From Luteimonas sp. JM171 (GTDB lineage: Bacteria; Pseudomonadota; Gammaproteobacteria; Xanthomonadales; Xanthomonadaceae), in the NCBI RefSeq assembly GCF_001717465.1, contig NZ_CP017074.1:1020873-1084872 (forward strand): DNA of 64,000 nt. The letters run 5' to 3'. Position 1 is the first letter of the stretch. Each line of letters begins with the position of its first letter. This document shows positions 46,391 through 55,285 of the stretch, piece by piece. Below the pieces are notes generated by a model. That model made no database searches. It saw only the letters and a program-made list of their open reading frames with translations, and had not been told where the DNA came from. A program made the translations under genes and the position numbers.

Positions 46391-48097
46391 CTACAGTGGC
46401 GTGGCAAAGCGTTCGCCGAAGAAGTCGCCGGGCACCCAGCGCGGGCGCTCGTCGTCGTTGCCGATGCGGGTGGCGATGGCGGCGGCGAGCCGGGCCAGGC
46501 GGGCGGCGTCGTCGTACTGGATCGGCTGGCTGGCGTCGTCGCAGGGCTGGTGATAGCAGTTGCGGAGGAAGTACGTCAGCGCCACGCGCGGGTCGCGCTC
46601 GCCGTCGGCCGATTCCACGCCGCCGTCCAGGTACAGCGCCGGGATGCCCGCACGTACGAAGGCGTAGTGGTCGCTGCGCACGAAGGTGACTTCCTCGGGG
46701 AAGGGATCGGGCGACAGCTTCACGCCCACCTCCCCGGCCGCCGCCTCCACCGCCGCCTGCAGGGTCGAGTGTTCGGCCCCGATCACCACTGCGTCCGTGC
46801 TCGGCGCCAGCAACACCGGCATGTCGATGTTGATGTTGGCCACCAGGCCTTCGCGCGGGACGCTCGGGTTGGCCACGAAATGCTGCGCGCCCAGCAGGCC
46901 CTGCTCCTCGCCGGTCAGGGCAACGAACAGTTGCGAGCGGCGCGGCGCTTCCTCGGCGGCCACTAGGGTGCGCGCGGTTTCCAGCAGGATCGACACGCCC
47001 AGCGCATTGTCGATCGCGCCGCTGTGGATCGCGTCGCCGTCGCGCATGGCGATCACGCCCACGTGGTCCAGGTGTGCGGTGTGCACCACATGCTCATCGG
47101 CCAGCGCCGGATCGCTCCCGGCCAGCCGGCCGACCACGTTGTGCGATTCGATTGCCTCGATCCGGGTGGCGCCCTCGATGATGATCTCGCCATCGAGTTC
47201 GAACGCGCGCCCGGTGCCGTCGCGCGCGCGATCAAAGACCTCGGCCGCGGGGCGCCCGGGCTTGAACAGCAGCGTGTCGGCCGCGGCCACGCCCACCGCT
47301 GCCACGCCCTGCAGCCGGGGGAAACCGTCGATGGCGATGCCTTCCGCATCGTGCAGGCGCATCGCCGGCTTGTCCCAGGCCGCCTGCATCCGCGCCCACG
47401 GCACCCGCGCCTCGAACTGCGGCGTGGAGACGATCACCGCGCCCACCGCGCCGCGTTCGGACAGCGCGGTGAACTTCTCGCGGGTGGCCGAATGAAACGC
47501 GCGGGCGTTGTCATCGAAGCTGTCCGGCGCGCCCGGCAGCAGCACCGCGATCCGGCCGCGCAGGTCCACGCCGGCAAAGTCGTCATGATCGAGCTCCGGC
47601 GCGTGGATGGCATGGCCGACGAAGACCGCCGGCGCGCGCACCGAGTGCTGCATGGCGCTGAAGCTCGACCACGGCAGGAACTCGTCGCCAAAGCGCAGTT
47701 CGTCGACCTCGCCCTCGCGCACCACCGCCAGCCGGGCGCCGTCGCGCAGCGGCGTGCCGGTGAGCAGCGGCACGCGCTGGAACCAGGTGCCGCGCTCGCC
47801 GGCCGGCTCCAGCCCCGCCTCGGCCATCTGCGCGGCGACGAAGGCGGCGGCCCGCTCGTAGCCCGGGGTGCCGGTTTCGCGCCCCTGCATGTCGTCGGCG
47901 GCCAGCCGGCGCAGGTCGGCCGCGATGCGCTGCGCGGCCGGGTCATCCGACTGCGGCAACGCATCGGCGGGGGCGGTCGGAGCCAATGCCTGCCCCGCAG
48001 GCTCCGGCGCCGGAGCCGCCCGCATGCAGCGCCAGCCGATGCCGGCCAGCACTGCCAGGACGATCAGGACCAGCAGGATGCGCAGGGTGCGGGACAT
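46391..48097 (-). CDS. M28-family zinc aminopeptidase with PA domain
   Basis: 568 residues. N-terminal hydrophobic anchor (LRILLVLIVLAVLAGIGWRC), then an Ala/Pro linker, a protease-associated domain insertion (residues about 150-270), and the M28 catalytic core. Zinc and catalytic residues visible: HLDH, AIDNALG, TGEEQGLLG (catalytic Glu-Glu) and NINIDMP; the last ligand is the His in NCYHQPCDD. Probably a periplasmic aminopeptidase for peptide scavenging. Downstream of a beta-lactamase-fold hydrolase gene on the same strand. Confidence 0.92.
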   Translation of the reverse strand: MSRTLRILLVLIVLAVLAGIGWRCMRAAPAPEPAGQALAPTAPADALPQSDDPAAQRIAADLRRLAADDMQGRETGTPGYERAAAFVAAQMAEAGLEPAGERGTWFQRVPLLTGTPLRDGARLAVVREGEVDELRFGDEFLPWSSFSAMQHSVRAPAVFVGHAIHAPELDHDDFAGVDLRGRIAVLLPGAPDSFDDNARAFHSATREKFTALSERGAVGAVIVSTPQFEARVPWARMQAAWDKPAMRLHDAEGIAIDGFPRLQGVAAVGVAAADTLLFKPGRPAAEVFDRARDGTGRAFELDGEIIIEGATRIEAIESHNVVGRLAGSDPALADEHVVHTAHLDHVGVIAMRDGDAIHSGAIDNALGVSILLETARTLVAAEEAPRRSQLFVALTGEEQGLLGAQHFVANPSVPREGLVANINIDMPVLLAPSTDAVVIGAEHSTLQAAVEAAAGEVGVKLSPDPFPEEVTFVRSDHYAFVRAGIPALYLDGGVESADGERDPRVALTYFLRNCYHQPCDDASQPIQYDDAARLARLAAAIATRIGNDDERPRWVPGDFFGERFATPL

Positions 48098-48104
48098 GCC
48101 GGGT

Positions 48105-49178
48105 TCAGCGGCTGATTTCGTCCAGTATCCGGCGTGCCAGCGGGTAGGGCCGCGGGTGGTTGCGGTTGGTCAGCACCAGCACGGTGGTGCGGTGCTCCGG
48201 GTCGCGGATGATCACGTTGCGAAAGCCCATCGTCTCGCCCGAGTGCCACAGCCGGCCGCCGTCCAGGCGCCAGCCGTAGCCGTAGGCGTCCACGTTGTCC
48301 TCGTCCACATCCACCTGGGTCTGGTTGCCGAACGCGAGCGCGCGGGTGTCGTCGGACAGCAGGCGGTTGTCGTACAGCGCCGCGTCCCAGCGCGCCATGT
48401 CGTCGAGCGAGCTGTAGATGCCGCCATCGCCCAGCACCGCGCTGGTCGGGCTCTGGTCGGTGCGCTCCCAGGCGCCGTCCACCAGGCTGTGGCCGTAGGC
48501 GCGGTTGGCGACGGTGGAGATGCCGTCCTCGAAGGCGACGCTGTTGTCCATGCCCAGCGGCTCGAAGATGCGCGCGCGCAGCACGTCGGCGTAGCGCTCG
48601 CCGGTGGCGGCCTCGGCGATCAGGGTCAGCAGTGCGTAGGCGCTGTTGCTGTAGCGGTACTCGGTGCCGGGCTCGAAGTAGAGCCGGTCCTGGCCTTCCA
48701 GGATGGTGAGCACGTCGGCGTCGCGCACCTGGCGGTCGAGGCCTTCGGGCATCACGTCTTCGTAGTCGATCAGGCCCGAGGTGTGGCTGAGCAGGTGGTG
48801 GATGGTGATGCCGTCGGCCACCTCCGGCAGGGAGGGCAGCCACTTGCGCACGGGGTCTTCAACCGCGAGCAGGCCGTCTTCGGCCAGCAGCAGCACGGTG
48901 GCGGCGGTGAAGGCCTTGCTGATGGAGGCGAGGCGGAAGTTGGACTGGGCGGTGACGGGGATGCCGTTTTCCACGTCGGCCAGGCCGTAGCCGCGGCGCA
49001 CCACCGGTTCGCCATCGCGCAGCACGAGCACGGCGGCGCCGGGCACGTTGCCGTCGTAGTCGGCCATGATCGCGTCGATGGGGTCGGCCTCGGGGGCGGG
49101 CGCCGCGGGCTCGGTGGAGCCGGTGTCGGCGCAGGCGGCGAGGGCGGCGAGGAGCGGGACGAGGAGGAATGTGCGCAT
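48105..49178 (-). CDS. Class-C beta-lactamase-fold serine hydrolase lipoprotein
   Basis: 357 residues, lipobox LAALAAC. Active-site motifs of the AmpC/D-aminopeptidase/esterase superfamily: S-x-x-K in SISKAFTA, Y-x-N in YRYSNSAY and H-x-G in WHSGETMG. The C-terminus is close to that of class C enzymes. True beta-lactamase activity is not implied; most such lipoproteins are esterases or peptidases of unknown substrate. Ends seven bases before the M28 peptidase gene. Confidence 0.9.
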   Translation of the reverse strand: MRTFLLVPLLAALAACADTGSTEPAAPAPEADPIDAIMADYDGNVPGAAVLVLRDGEPVVRRGYGLADVENGIPVTAQSNFRLASISKAFTAATVLLLAEDGLLAVEDPVRKWLPSLPEVADGITIHHLLSHTSGLIDYEDVMPEGLDRQVRDADVLTILEGQDRLYFEPGTEYRYSNSAYALLTLIAEAATGERYADVLRARIFEPLGMDNSVAFEDGISTVANRAYGHSLVDGAWERTDQSPTSAVLGDGGIYSSLDDMARWDAALYDNRLLSDDTRALAFGNQTQVDVDEDNVDAYGYGWRLDGGRLWHSGETMGFRNVIIRDPEHRTTVLVLTNRNHPRPYPLARRILDEISR

Positions 49179-49252
49179 CGCCCGAGTCTAGCGAGCGGCG
49201 TGGGTGGGCGCCATGTGGTCTGGTCCGGGGAGCAATGATTGTTCTCGCGGGC

Positions 49253-49360
49253 GGGCCGACGGGGCAAGCCGGTGGCGGACACGCCGTGAACCCGTCCATG
49301 GGGGCTTGTCCGCGACGTCCATGTCGCGGACAGTCCGCCACCGGCTTGCCCCGCCGGCCC
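49253..49360. repeat. Composite long-stem hairpin repeat element
   Basis: Outer arms of 28 bases (49253-49280 and 49333-49360) pair with a single mismatch, including a perfect 20-base core GGGGCAAGCCGGTGGCGGAC (49261-49280) against its complement at 49333-49352. Nested immediately inside the right arm is a second stem, TGTCCGCGAC (49307-49316) with GTCGCGGACA (49323-49332), loop GTCCAT. The interior includes GTGAACCCGTCCATGGGGGC. The composition resembles dispersed intergenic repeats I have seen in Lysobacteraceae. Only one copy is in this window. Confidence 0.7.
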
Positions 49361-49413
49361 CTCGCGTTGGCAGCAATCTGCCTGATTGGTCGATCACCGG
49401 GCGGGTGTTTGCC

Positions 49414-50208
49414 TCAAGCGTGCGGAGGGTCGTCCTTCCTGGATGGCCGGCGGAACTCGAGGACCTGGCCGCGGGTGGGTTCGTCGCGTTGCCACAGGAT
49501 GGGCACATCGTCGGCGGCGCGGGTTTCGAACTGGTCGCGTTCGCGGGCGGCGTCGGCTTCGGCCTGTTCTTCTTCCAGCTCCCAGCTGTAGCGGCGGCGG
49601 GGGGTGAGGGGGTCGAGGCGGCGGAAGAGGAAGGCGCCGAGCAGGCCGCCAACGGCGCCGCCCAGGTGCGATTGCCAGGAGACGCCGGGCTCCTGGGGAA
49701 GGATGGTGAGGAGCATGCCGCCGTAGAAGAAGAAGGCGATCATGCCGGCGGCCACGGAGGGGCGGTCGCGGCGCAGGATGCCCAGGACGAACAGCAGGAA
49801 CATCAGGCCGTGGGTGACGCCGCTGGCGCCCAGGTGGTGCGAGCCGGGGTCGCCGAGCCACCACGCGCACAGGCCGGCGCCAAGCCACATCAGCGGCAGC
49901 GCGCGCGGGGCGGCGCGGGGGTAGAGCATGAAGGTCAGGGTGCCCAGCAGGAGCAGGGCGCCGGCGTTGGCCAGCAGGTGCTCGGGCGAGCCATGCAGCA
50001 GGGGCGCGGTGAGGATGCCCAGCAGGCCGTGGGCGCTGCGCGGCGAGATGGCGAACGGGCGCCAGTCGCCCATCGCCTGCAGGCCGAACACCACCGCCAG
50101 CAGCGCCACGAACGCCAGGCTCAGCTTGAACGCGCCCGCCAGCCGGCGCCGGTCGGCCGCGCGCTGGGCTTTGGGATCGGCGGGCGGCTCGGGCAGGTGC
50201 AGGTCCAT
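49414..50208 (-). CDS. Rhomboid-family intramembrane serine protease
   Basis: 264 residues from ATG 50208 (MDLHLPEPPADPKAQRAADR). Six or so membrane helices. Catalytic Ser in HLGASGVTHGL (G-x-S-G) and His in QSHLGGAVGGLLGAF; the HGSPEHLLANAGAL segment holds the conserved HxxxxHLxxN-type motif. A charged cytosolic tail with EEEQAEADAARERDQFE follows. Substrate unknown. Confidence 0.9.
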   Translation of the reverse strand: MDLHLPEPPADPKAQRAADRRRLAGAFKLSLAFVALLAVVFGLQAMGDWRPFAISPRSAHGLLGILTAPLLHGSPEHLLANAGALLLLGTLTFMLYPRAAPRALPLMWLGAGLCAWWLGDPGSHHLGASGVTHGLMFLLFVLGILRRDRPSVAAGMIAFFFYGGMLLTILPQEPGVSWQSHLGGAVGGLLGAFLFRRLDPLTPRRRYSWELEEEQAEADAARERDQFETRAADDVPILWQRDEPTRGQVLEFRRPSRKDDPPHA

Positions 50209-50277
50209 GCTCCAACAATGGCGCCGCCGCCGCCGGATGCAACCGCCGGCGGGGCCCCGGGCCGTAGAATCACCGGC

Positions 50278-51447
50278 ATGGATCAATCACTGCCCACGGT
50301 CAGGCTCAAGAACGCCTGGCGCTCCTCGCACCCCTGGATCTTCCAGCGTCTGGTGGAAAAACCCGCCCAGCGGCCCAAACCCGGCAGCATCGTCGACGTG
50401 GTCGGCGTGGAGGGCGACTGGATCGGCCGCGGTTTCTACAACGGCCATTCGCGCATCGCCATCCGCCTGCTGGAGAAGGACCCGGCGGTGCCGGTGGACG
50501 CGGGCTGGTTCTCGCGCCGCATCGCCGAGGCGGTGCGGCTGCGGCGCGAGGTGCTGCGGCTGGACGAGGTGTCCGATGCCTGGCGCGCGGTGCACAGCGA
50601 GGGCGATGGGCTGTCCGGGCTGGTGGTGGACCGCTACGCGGACCTGGTGGTGGTGGAATTCTTCTCCGCCGGCATGTTCCGCCACCGCGAGTGGATCTTC
50701 GACGCGCTGCGCCAGCAGTTCCCCGGCTGCCGCATCCACGCCTCGGCCGACGAGCACGTGCAGAAGCAGGAGAGCTTTGATTTCCGCGGCAACGTGCCGG
50801 CCGAGCCGGCAATCATCACCGAGCACGGGGTGAAGTTCCGCGCCGATCCGGCCGGCGCGCACAAGACCGGCTTCTTTGCCGACCAGCGTGAGAACCGCGA
50901 GTGGCTCTCGCGCCAGTGCCAGGACAAGCGCGTGCTCGACCTGTGCTGCAACACCGGCGGCTTCGGCATCTACGCCGCCGCGCGCGGGGCGATGGACGTG
51001 ACCGGCGTGGACATCGACGAGGCGGTGCTGGAGATCGCCCGTGGCAACGCCAGGCTCAACGACGTGCGGGTGCGCTTCGTGCAGGCCGACATCTTCCCGT
51101 GGCTGCGCGATGCCGCGGCCCGCGGCGAGGCGTGGGACGTGGTGGTGCTGGATCCGGCCAAGATGACCCGTGACCGCAACCAGGTGATCCCGGCGCTGAA
51201 GAATTACCTGGACATGAACAAGCTCGCCCTGGGCGTGGTGAAGCCGGGCGGGCTGTTTGCCACCTTCTCGTGCACCGGGCTGGTGAGCGAGGAGCAGTTC
51301 CTGGACATGCTGCGCCGGGCGGCGTTCTTCTCCAATCGCCGGCTGCAGATCCTGAAGGTGGCCGGCGCGGGCGCCGACCATCCGTTCCTGGCTGACGTGC
51401 AGGAGTCGCGCTACCTCAAGGCGGCCTTCTGCCGCGTGCTGGATTGA
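50278..51447 (+). CDS. rlmI: RlmI-like class I SAM-dependent rRNA methyltransferase
   Basis: 389 residues from ATG 50278 (MDQSLPTVRLKNAWRSSHPW); upstream open frame is the hairpin and rhomboid antisense region. N-terminal PUA-like domain (residues about 1-80), then a Rossmann methyltransferase with VLDLCCNTGGFGIYAAARGA, VVLDPAKMTRDRNQ and FATFSCTGLVS. Resembles the 23S rRNA m5C1962 enzyme RlmI. Its stop overlaps a TTG start of the next gene (TTGA). Confidence 0.88.
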   Translation: MDQSLPTVRLKNAWRSSHPWIFQRLVEKPAQRPKPGSIVDVVGVEGDWIGRGFYNGHSRIAIRLLEKDPAVPVDAGWFSRRIAEAVRLRREVLRLDEVSDAWRAVHSEGDGLSGLVVDRYADLVVVEFFSAGMFRHREWIFDALRQQFPGCRIHASADEHVQKQESFDFRGNVPAEPAIITEHGVKFRADPAGAHKTGFFADQRENREWLSRQCQDKRVLDLCCNTGGFGIYAAARGAMDVTGVDIDEAVLEIARGNARLNDVRVRFVQADIFPWLRDAAARGEAWDVVVLDPAKMTRDRNQVIPALKNYLDMNKLALGVVKPGGLFATFSCTGLVSEEQFLDMLRRAAFFSNRRLQILKVAGAGADHPFLADVQESRYLKAAFCRVLD

Positions 51448-53591
51448 ACCGGCGCCATCGCCGGGCGCTGCGTCCGTGGGCGCGGCGCGCGCTGGTGGCG
51501 TGCGTTGCGCTGGTGGCGCTGGCGCTCGCGGCCACGCTGCTCCTGCCCGAAAGTGGCCCGCCGGACGCGGATCCGCCCGATACAACATTCGACTGGCAGG
51601 CGCACATCGGGCTGCTCGGCGGCGACGGCCACCGGGGCGTGCGCGACGGCCCGCTGGTGCGGGCGCGCTTCGATGAGCCCTGGGGTCTGGTGCGTGGGCC
51701 GGGTGGCAGCCTGTTCATCGCTGATGGCGGCGAAGCCAACCGCATCCGCCGCGTCGCCCCGGACGGCCAGGTGCGCACGCTCGCCGGGGACGTGGAAGGG
51801 TTTGCCGATGGCGTGGGCGAAGCGGCGCGCTTCCACACGCCCTCGGCGCTCGCGGTCGATGCGCTGGGCAACCTCTACGTGGCCGATACCGGCAACCACG
51901 CCATCCGCAAGGTCACCCCGGGCGGCACCGTCACCACGCTGGCCGGCGACGGTACGCCGGGCTTCCGCGACGGGCCGGCCGGGCAGGCCCGCTTCCACGC
52001 GCCGATGGGCGTGGCGGTGGATGCCCGGGGCCGGGTGTTCGTCGCCGATACCTGGAACGACCGCATCCGCGTGATCGAGCCCGACGGCGGCGTGCGCACC
52101 GTGGCCGGCGGCGACGGGCCCGGCTTCCGCAACGGGCGCGGTGGATCGGCGCGCTTCGACACGCCCACCGCGCTGGCGCTCGATGGCCACGGGCGGCTGT
52201 GGGTGGCCGATACCGGCAACCGCGCGCTGCGCCGCGTCGATCCCGACGGCGCGGTCGATGCCTGGCGCCCGTCGCCCTGGGCGGACGCGGACGATGACCC
52301 GGCAATGGCCGCGCCGCTCTCGCTCGCGGCCACGCACGACGGCCACCTGTACGTGGCCGAGCTCTCGCCCGGCCGCGTGCTGCAGCTCAGCCCGGAGGGC
52401 CGGGTGCGGGTGCTGGCGGGAGAAGAAGGCGCGCGCTGGTTCGCCCGGCCTTCCGCGCTGTGGCTTGACGGCGACGGCAGCCTGCTGGTGGCGGACGCCG
52501 CCGGGCATCGCCTGCACCGGCTGGCGCCGCGCACCGGCGACGCGCCCCACGGGCCGGTCGGGCCCAATCCCGAACGCCTGCTCCCCGACACCGCCGGGCG
52601 CTGGCCGCTGGCGCCGCAATACGCCTGGCACGAAGTGGTCGGCACCCTGGGCGAAGTGCGCGGCAACTTCCGCGGCGAGAGCCGCAGCCACCTGCACAAC
52701 GGCCTGGATATCCGCGGCAACGTCGGCGCGCGGGTGCTATCCGTCGCCGATGCCAAGGTCAGCTCGCCGCTGGCCGCGTGGAGCTTCGGCGGCCAGGCCG
52801 AGGGCATCGCCACCGACGAGCTGACCTACCTGCACCTGCGGGTCGGCCGCACCCCGCAGGGCGCGAACCTGGATCCGCGCAAGTTCCTGTTCGTGGACGA
52901 CGAAGAGGGCAGGACCGCGCGCGTGCGGATCCCGCGCGGCACCCGCTTTGCCGCCGGCGAGGCCCTGGGCACCATCAACGCCCAGGCCCACGTGCACCTG
53001 ATCGTCGGCCCCTACGGCCACCAGCTCAACGCGATCCGGCTCGGCCTGGTGGACTACGTGGATACCGTGGCGCCGCGCGTCGACGCGGTCTCCCTGCTCG
53101 ACGAACACGACCGGCCGCTCACCCGACAACGCAACGGCCGAGTGCTCGTGCCGCAGGACGGCCGCGGCATCCAGGTGGTAGTCGAGGCCTGGGACCAGGT
53201 GGACGGCAACCTCGCAAGGCGCCGCCTGGGCCTCCACCGCGTTGGCTGGCAGGTGCTGGCCGCCGACGGCTCCATGCTCCCCGGCCACACCCGGCCGGAG
53301 ATGAACATCGACTTCTCCCGCATGCCGCCGTACCCGGAGGCGGTGAAGGTGGCCTACGCCGCCAGCAGCGGCATCACCGTGCACGGCGCCGCGCGCACGC
53401 GCTTCCTGTACGTGGCCAGCAACCGCGTGCGCGCCAACGAACTCGCGATCAGCCACTGGCAGCCCTCCCGGCTGCCCCCGGGCGACTACATCATCCGCGC
53501 CTTCGCCGAGGACGCCGCCGGCAACCAGGCCACCGGCAACCGGGACCTGCCCATCACCCTCGTCGCGAAACCAGGATCGAACCCACTGTAG
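51444..53591 (+). CDS. NHL beta-propeller fused to an M23-like metallopeptidase domain
   Basis: 715 residues from TTG 51444, overlapping the rlmI stop; the N-terminus ALVACVALVALALAATLLLP is a membrane anchor or uncleaved signal. Residues about 50-380 hold NHL repeats (LYVADTGNHAIRKVTPGGTV and similar). Residues about 400-545 form an M23/LytM-type domain with H-x3-D (His 418, Asp 422 in LHNGLDIRG) and H-x-H (516, 518 in AHVHLIV), so zinc ligands are complete. The C-terminal 160 residues look like an immunoglobulin-type beta domain. Peptidoglycan or another envelope polymer is a plausible target. I know of no standard name for this combination. Confidence 0.82.
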   Translation: MNRRHRRALRPWARRALVACVALVALALAATLLLPESGPPDADPPDTTFDWQAHIGLLGGDGHRGVRDGPLVRARFDEPWGLVRGPGGSLFIADGGEANRIRRVAPDGQVRTLAGDVEGFADGVGEAARFHTPSALAVDALGNLYVADTGNHAIRKVTPGGTVTTLAGDGTPGFRDGPAGQARFHAPMGVAVDARGRVFVADTWNDRIRVIEPDGGVRTVAGGDGPGFRNGRGGSARFDTPTALALDGHGRLWVADTGNRALRRVDPDGAVDAWRPSPWADADDDPAMAAPLSLAATHDGHLYVAELSPGRVLQLSPEGRVRVLAGEEGARWFARPSALWLDGDGSLLVADAAGHRLHRLAPRTGDAPHGPVGPNPERLLPDTAGRWPLAPQYAWHEVVGTLGEVRGNFRGESRSHLHNGLDIRGNVGARVLSVADAKVSSPLAAWSFGGQAEGIATDELTYLHLRVGRTPQGANLDPRKFLFVDDEEGRTARVRIPRGTRFAAGEALGTINAQAHVHLIVGPYGHQLNAIRLGLVDYVDTVAPRVDAVSLLDEHDRPLTRQRNGRVLVPQDGRGIQVVVEAWDQVDGNLARRRLGLHRVGWQVLAADGSMLPGHTRPEMNIDFSRMPPYPEAVKVAYAASSGITVHGAARTRFLYVASNRVRANELAISHWQPSRLPPGDYIIRAFAEDAAGNQATGNRDLPITLVAKPGSNPL

Positions 53592-53610
53592 GAGGGCGCA
53601 TGCCGCGGTC

Positions 53611-53988
53611 CTACTGGCGGCGCTGCAGGTATTCCGCGAGTGCCACCGCGTTGTTGTGCTCCTCGTCCCGGGCACCAAACAGCAGCGTGGCCCGCTTCAC
53701 CCCGCGCAGCGCGTCGTACAGCGCTTCCAGCCCTTCCGGGTTGTCGTCCAGCTCCTTGAAGTAGCGCTCGCGGAAGCCGTCCCAGCGCGCCGGGTCATGT
53801 CCGAACCACTTGCGCAGCCCGTCGCTGGGCGCCACCGACTTCACCCACGCGTCCGCGCCCAGCGCCTCCTTGCTGATCCCGCGTGGCCAGATGCGATCCA
53901 CCAGCACCCGCCGACCGCGGCTCTTCTTCCGGGCAGCATCGTGCGCGCGCATGACCTCCAGATCCACGGTGGTGTCGCCCTTGGCCAT
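53611..53988 (-). CDS. DUF488 family protein (YeaO-like)
   Basis: 125 residues with the DUF488 hallmarks RVLVDRIWPRGISKEAL, then KWFGHDPARWDGFRERYFKE and TLLFGARDEEHNNAVALAEY. Short cytosolic protein of unknown function, standing between convergent and tandem neighbours. Some members are DNA- or stress-associated, but nothing here indicates which. Confidence 0.9.
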   Translation of the reverse strand: MAKGDTTVDLEVMRAHDAARKKSRGRRVLVDRIWPRGISKEALGADAWVKSVAPSDGLRKWFGHDPARWDGFRERYFKELDDNPEGLEALYDALRGVKRATLLFGARDEEHNNAVALAEYLQRRQ

Positions 53989-54033
53989 GGGGCCAGTCTC
54001 TGCACCCTCCCGTAGCCCCGCGTGAAGCCGGGG

Positions 54034-55146
54034 TCACTCCTCCGTCAGTGGCCGCACGTGCTCGACCAGGTTGAGGAGGAATCGGCCCGGCTCCTCCCAC
54101 GGCATCATGTGCGCCGACCGTTCGAACCACACCCCGCGCTTGTAGGGGGCCTCGACCCGCGCCAGCCATTCCGCGGTCAACTGCGACGGCGTGGTGTAGT
54201 CGTGCCGGCCCATGAACATCAGCACCGGGATCGGGAACTCGCGCACCGGCTTGAAATCGACCTCGACGAACTCGTCAAGCACCCGGCCCAGGGTGAAAAG
54301 ACTGCCCGCGTTGAGCGCGGCGCGGTCGTCGGCGTCATAGTCGGGCGAGAGCCGCGCGGCGCCATAGAACCACAGGTTGGTTTCGTCGCGGAACGCGGCC
54401 ATGCCGCCGTAGTGCTGCGGCCACTTGCGCGCGGCCACGATCCGCTCACGGGTGATCGGCTCGTCGCCCGGGTAGGGCATGAGCGATTCAATCTCCGCCA
54501 CGGCCGCGGCATTGCCGTGGCGGTGCGCCTGCTCCAGCCCCCAGGCGAGGCTCAGGCGCTCGTTGTCGCGGACGTTGATCACCTGGCCCACGCCGACGTA
54601 GGCGTGGAACAGGTCTGGCCGCTGCAGCGCCGCGTGCATCGCCGGGATCGTGCCCCAGCTGTGCGCCATCAGCACCAGCTTCTCCTTGCCGAGCCTTTCG
54701 CGCGCGTACTCCGCGACCTCGATGAGGTCGGCGGCGAACTGCTGCACGTGGATGGTTTCGGTGACCGCGTCCGGATCGTTGCCGGCGTAGGTCTTGCCGG
54801 TCCCGCGCTGGTCGTAGTTGACCATGGTGAAGAAGTCCTCCAGCGGGCGCTGGAACTGCCACAGGCTGGGGATGGTCGGCGTCGCCGGGCCACCGTGCGC
54901 GAACAGGATCACCGGGTTGGAGCGGTCCTGGCCGCGGATGCTGATCCACTGGTCGATGCCGCCGATGCGCACGGCCTGGCTTTCCTGCACCCCGTCGGGG
55001 CCGGGGATGCGCATGAGGTCCTCGACCACCGCGCGGGCGCGGGCAAGGTCGTCGTCCGCGGCAGGCTGCTGGGCGCGAGCGGGTGCCGGGAGTGCTGCGC
55101 ACAGGCACAGCAGTGCGGAAAAAAGCATGGGAAGCGTGCGTGGCAT
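54034..55146 (-). CDS. Secreted alpha/beta hydrolase (proline-iminopeptidase-like)
   Basis: 370 residues from ATG 55146, with GGAAGG upstream; the signal peptide ends APARAQ. S33-type hydrolase: oxyanion FAHGGPATPT, NYDQRGTGKTY, nucleophile AHSWGT (Ser about 163), acid in FMGRHDYTTP and His in SAHMMPWEEP. All catalytic residues present. Probably a periplasmic aminopeptidase or esterase. Confidence 0.9.
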   Translation of the reverse strand: MPRTLPMLFSALLCLCAALPAPARAQQPAADDDLARARAVVEDLMRIPGPDGVQESQAVRIGGIDQWISIRGQDRSNPVILFAHGGPATPTIPSLWQFQRPLEDFFTMVNYDQRGTGKTYAGNDPDAVTETIHVQQFAADLIEVAEYARERLGKEKLVLMAHSWGTIPAMHAALQRPDLFHAYVGVGQVINVRDNERLSLAWGLEQAHRHGNAAAVAEIESLMPYPGDEPITRERIVAARKWPQHYGGMAAFRDETNLWFYGAARLSPDYDADDRAALNAGSLFTLGRVLDEFVEVDFKPVREFPIPVLMFMGRHDYTTPSQLTAEWLARVEAPYKRGVWFERSAHMMPWEEPGRFLLNLVEHVRPLTEE

Positions 55147-55285
55147 GGGTCCTTCCTCTGGCCGGTTGGAGGCCCCAGTCTCCTCCGGCCAGGACGCAGG
55201 CGCATGGGTCATCTGTCACCGCGCCGTGCGGCACAACCGGCACGGCCGGCGCAGCCGGTGAGACGCCGGCGGCTACACTGGCCGG

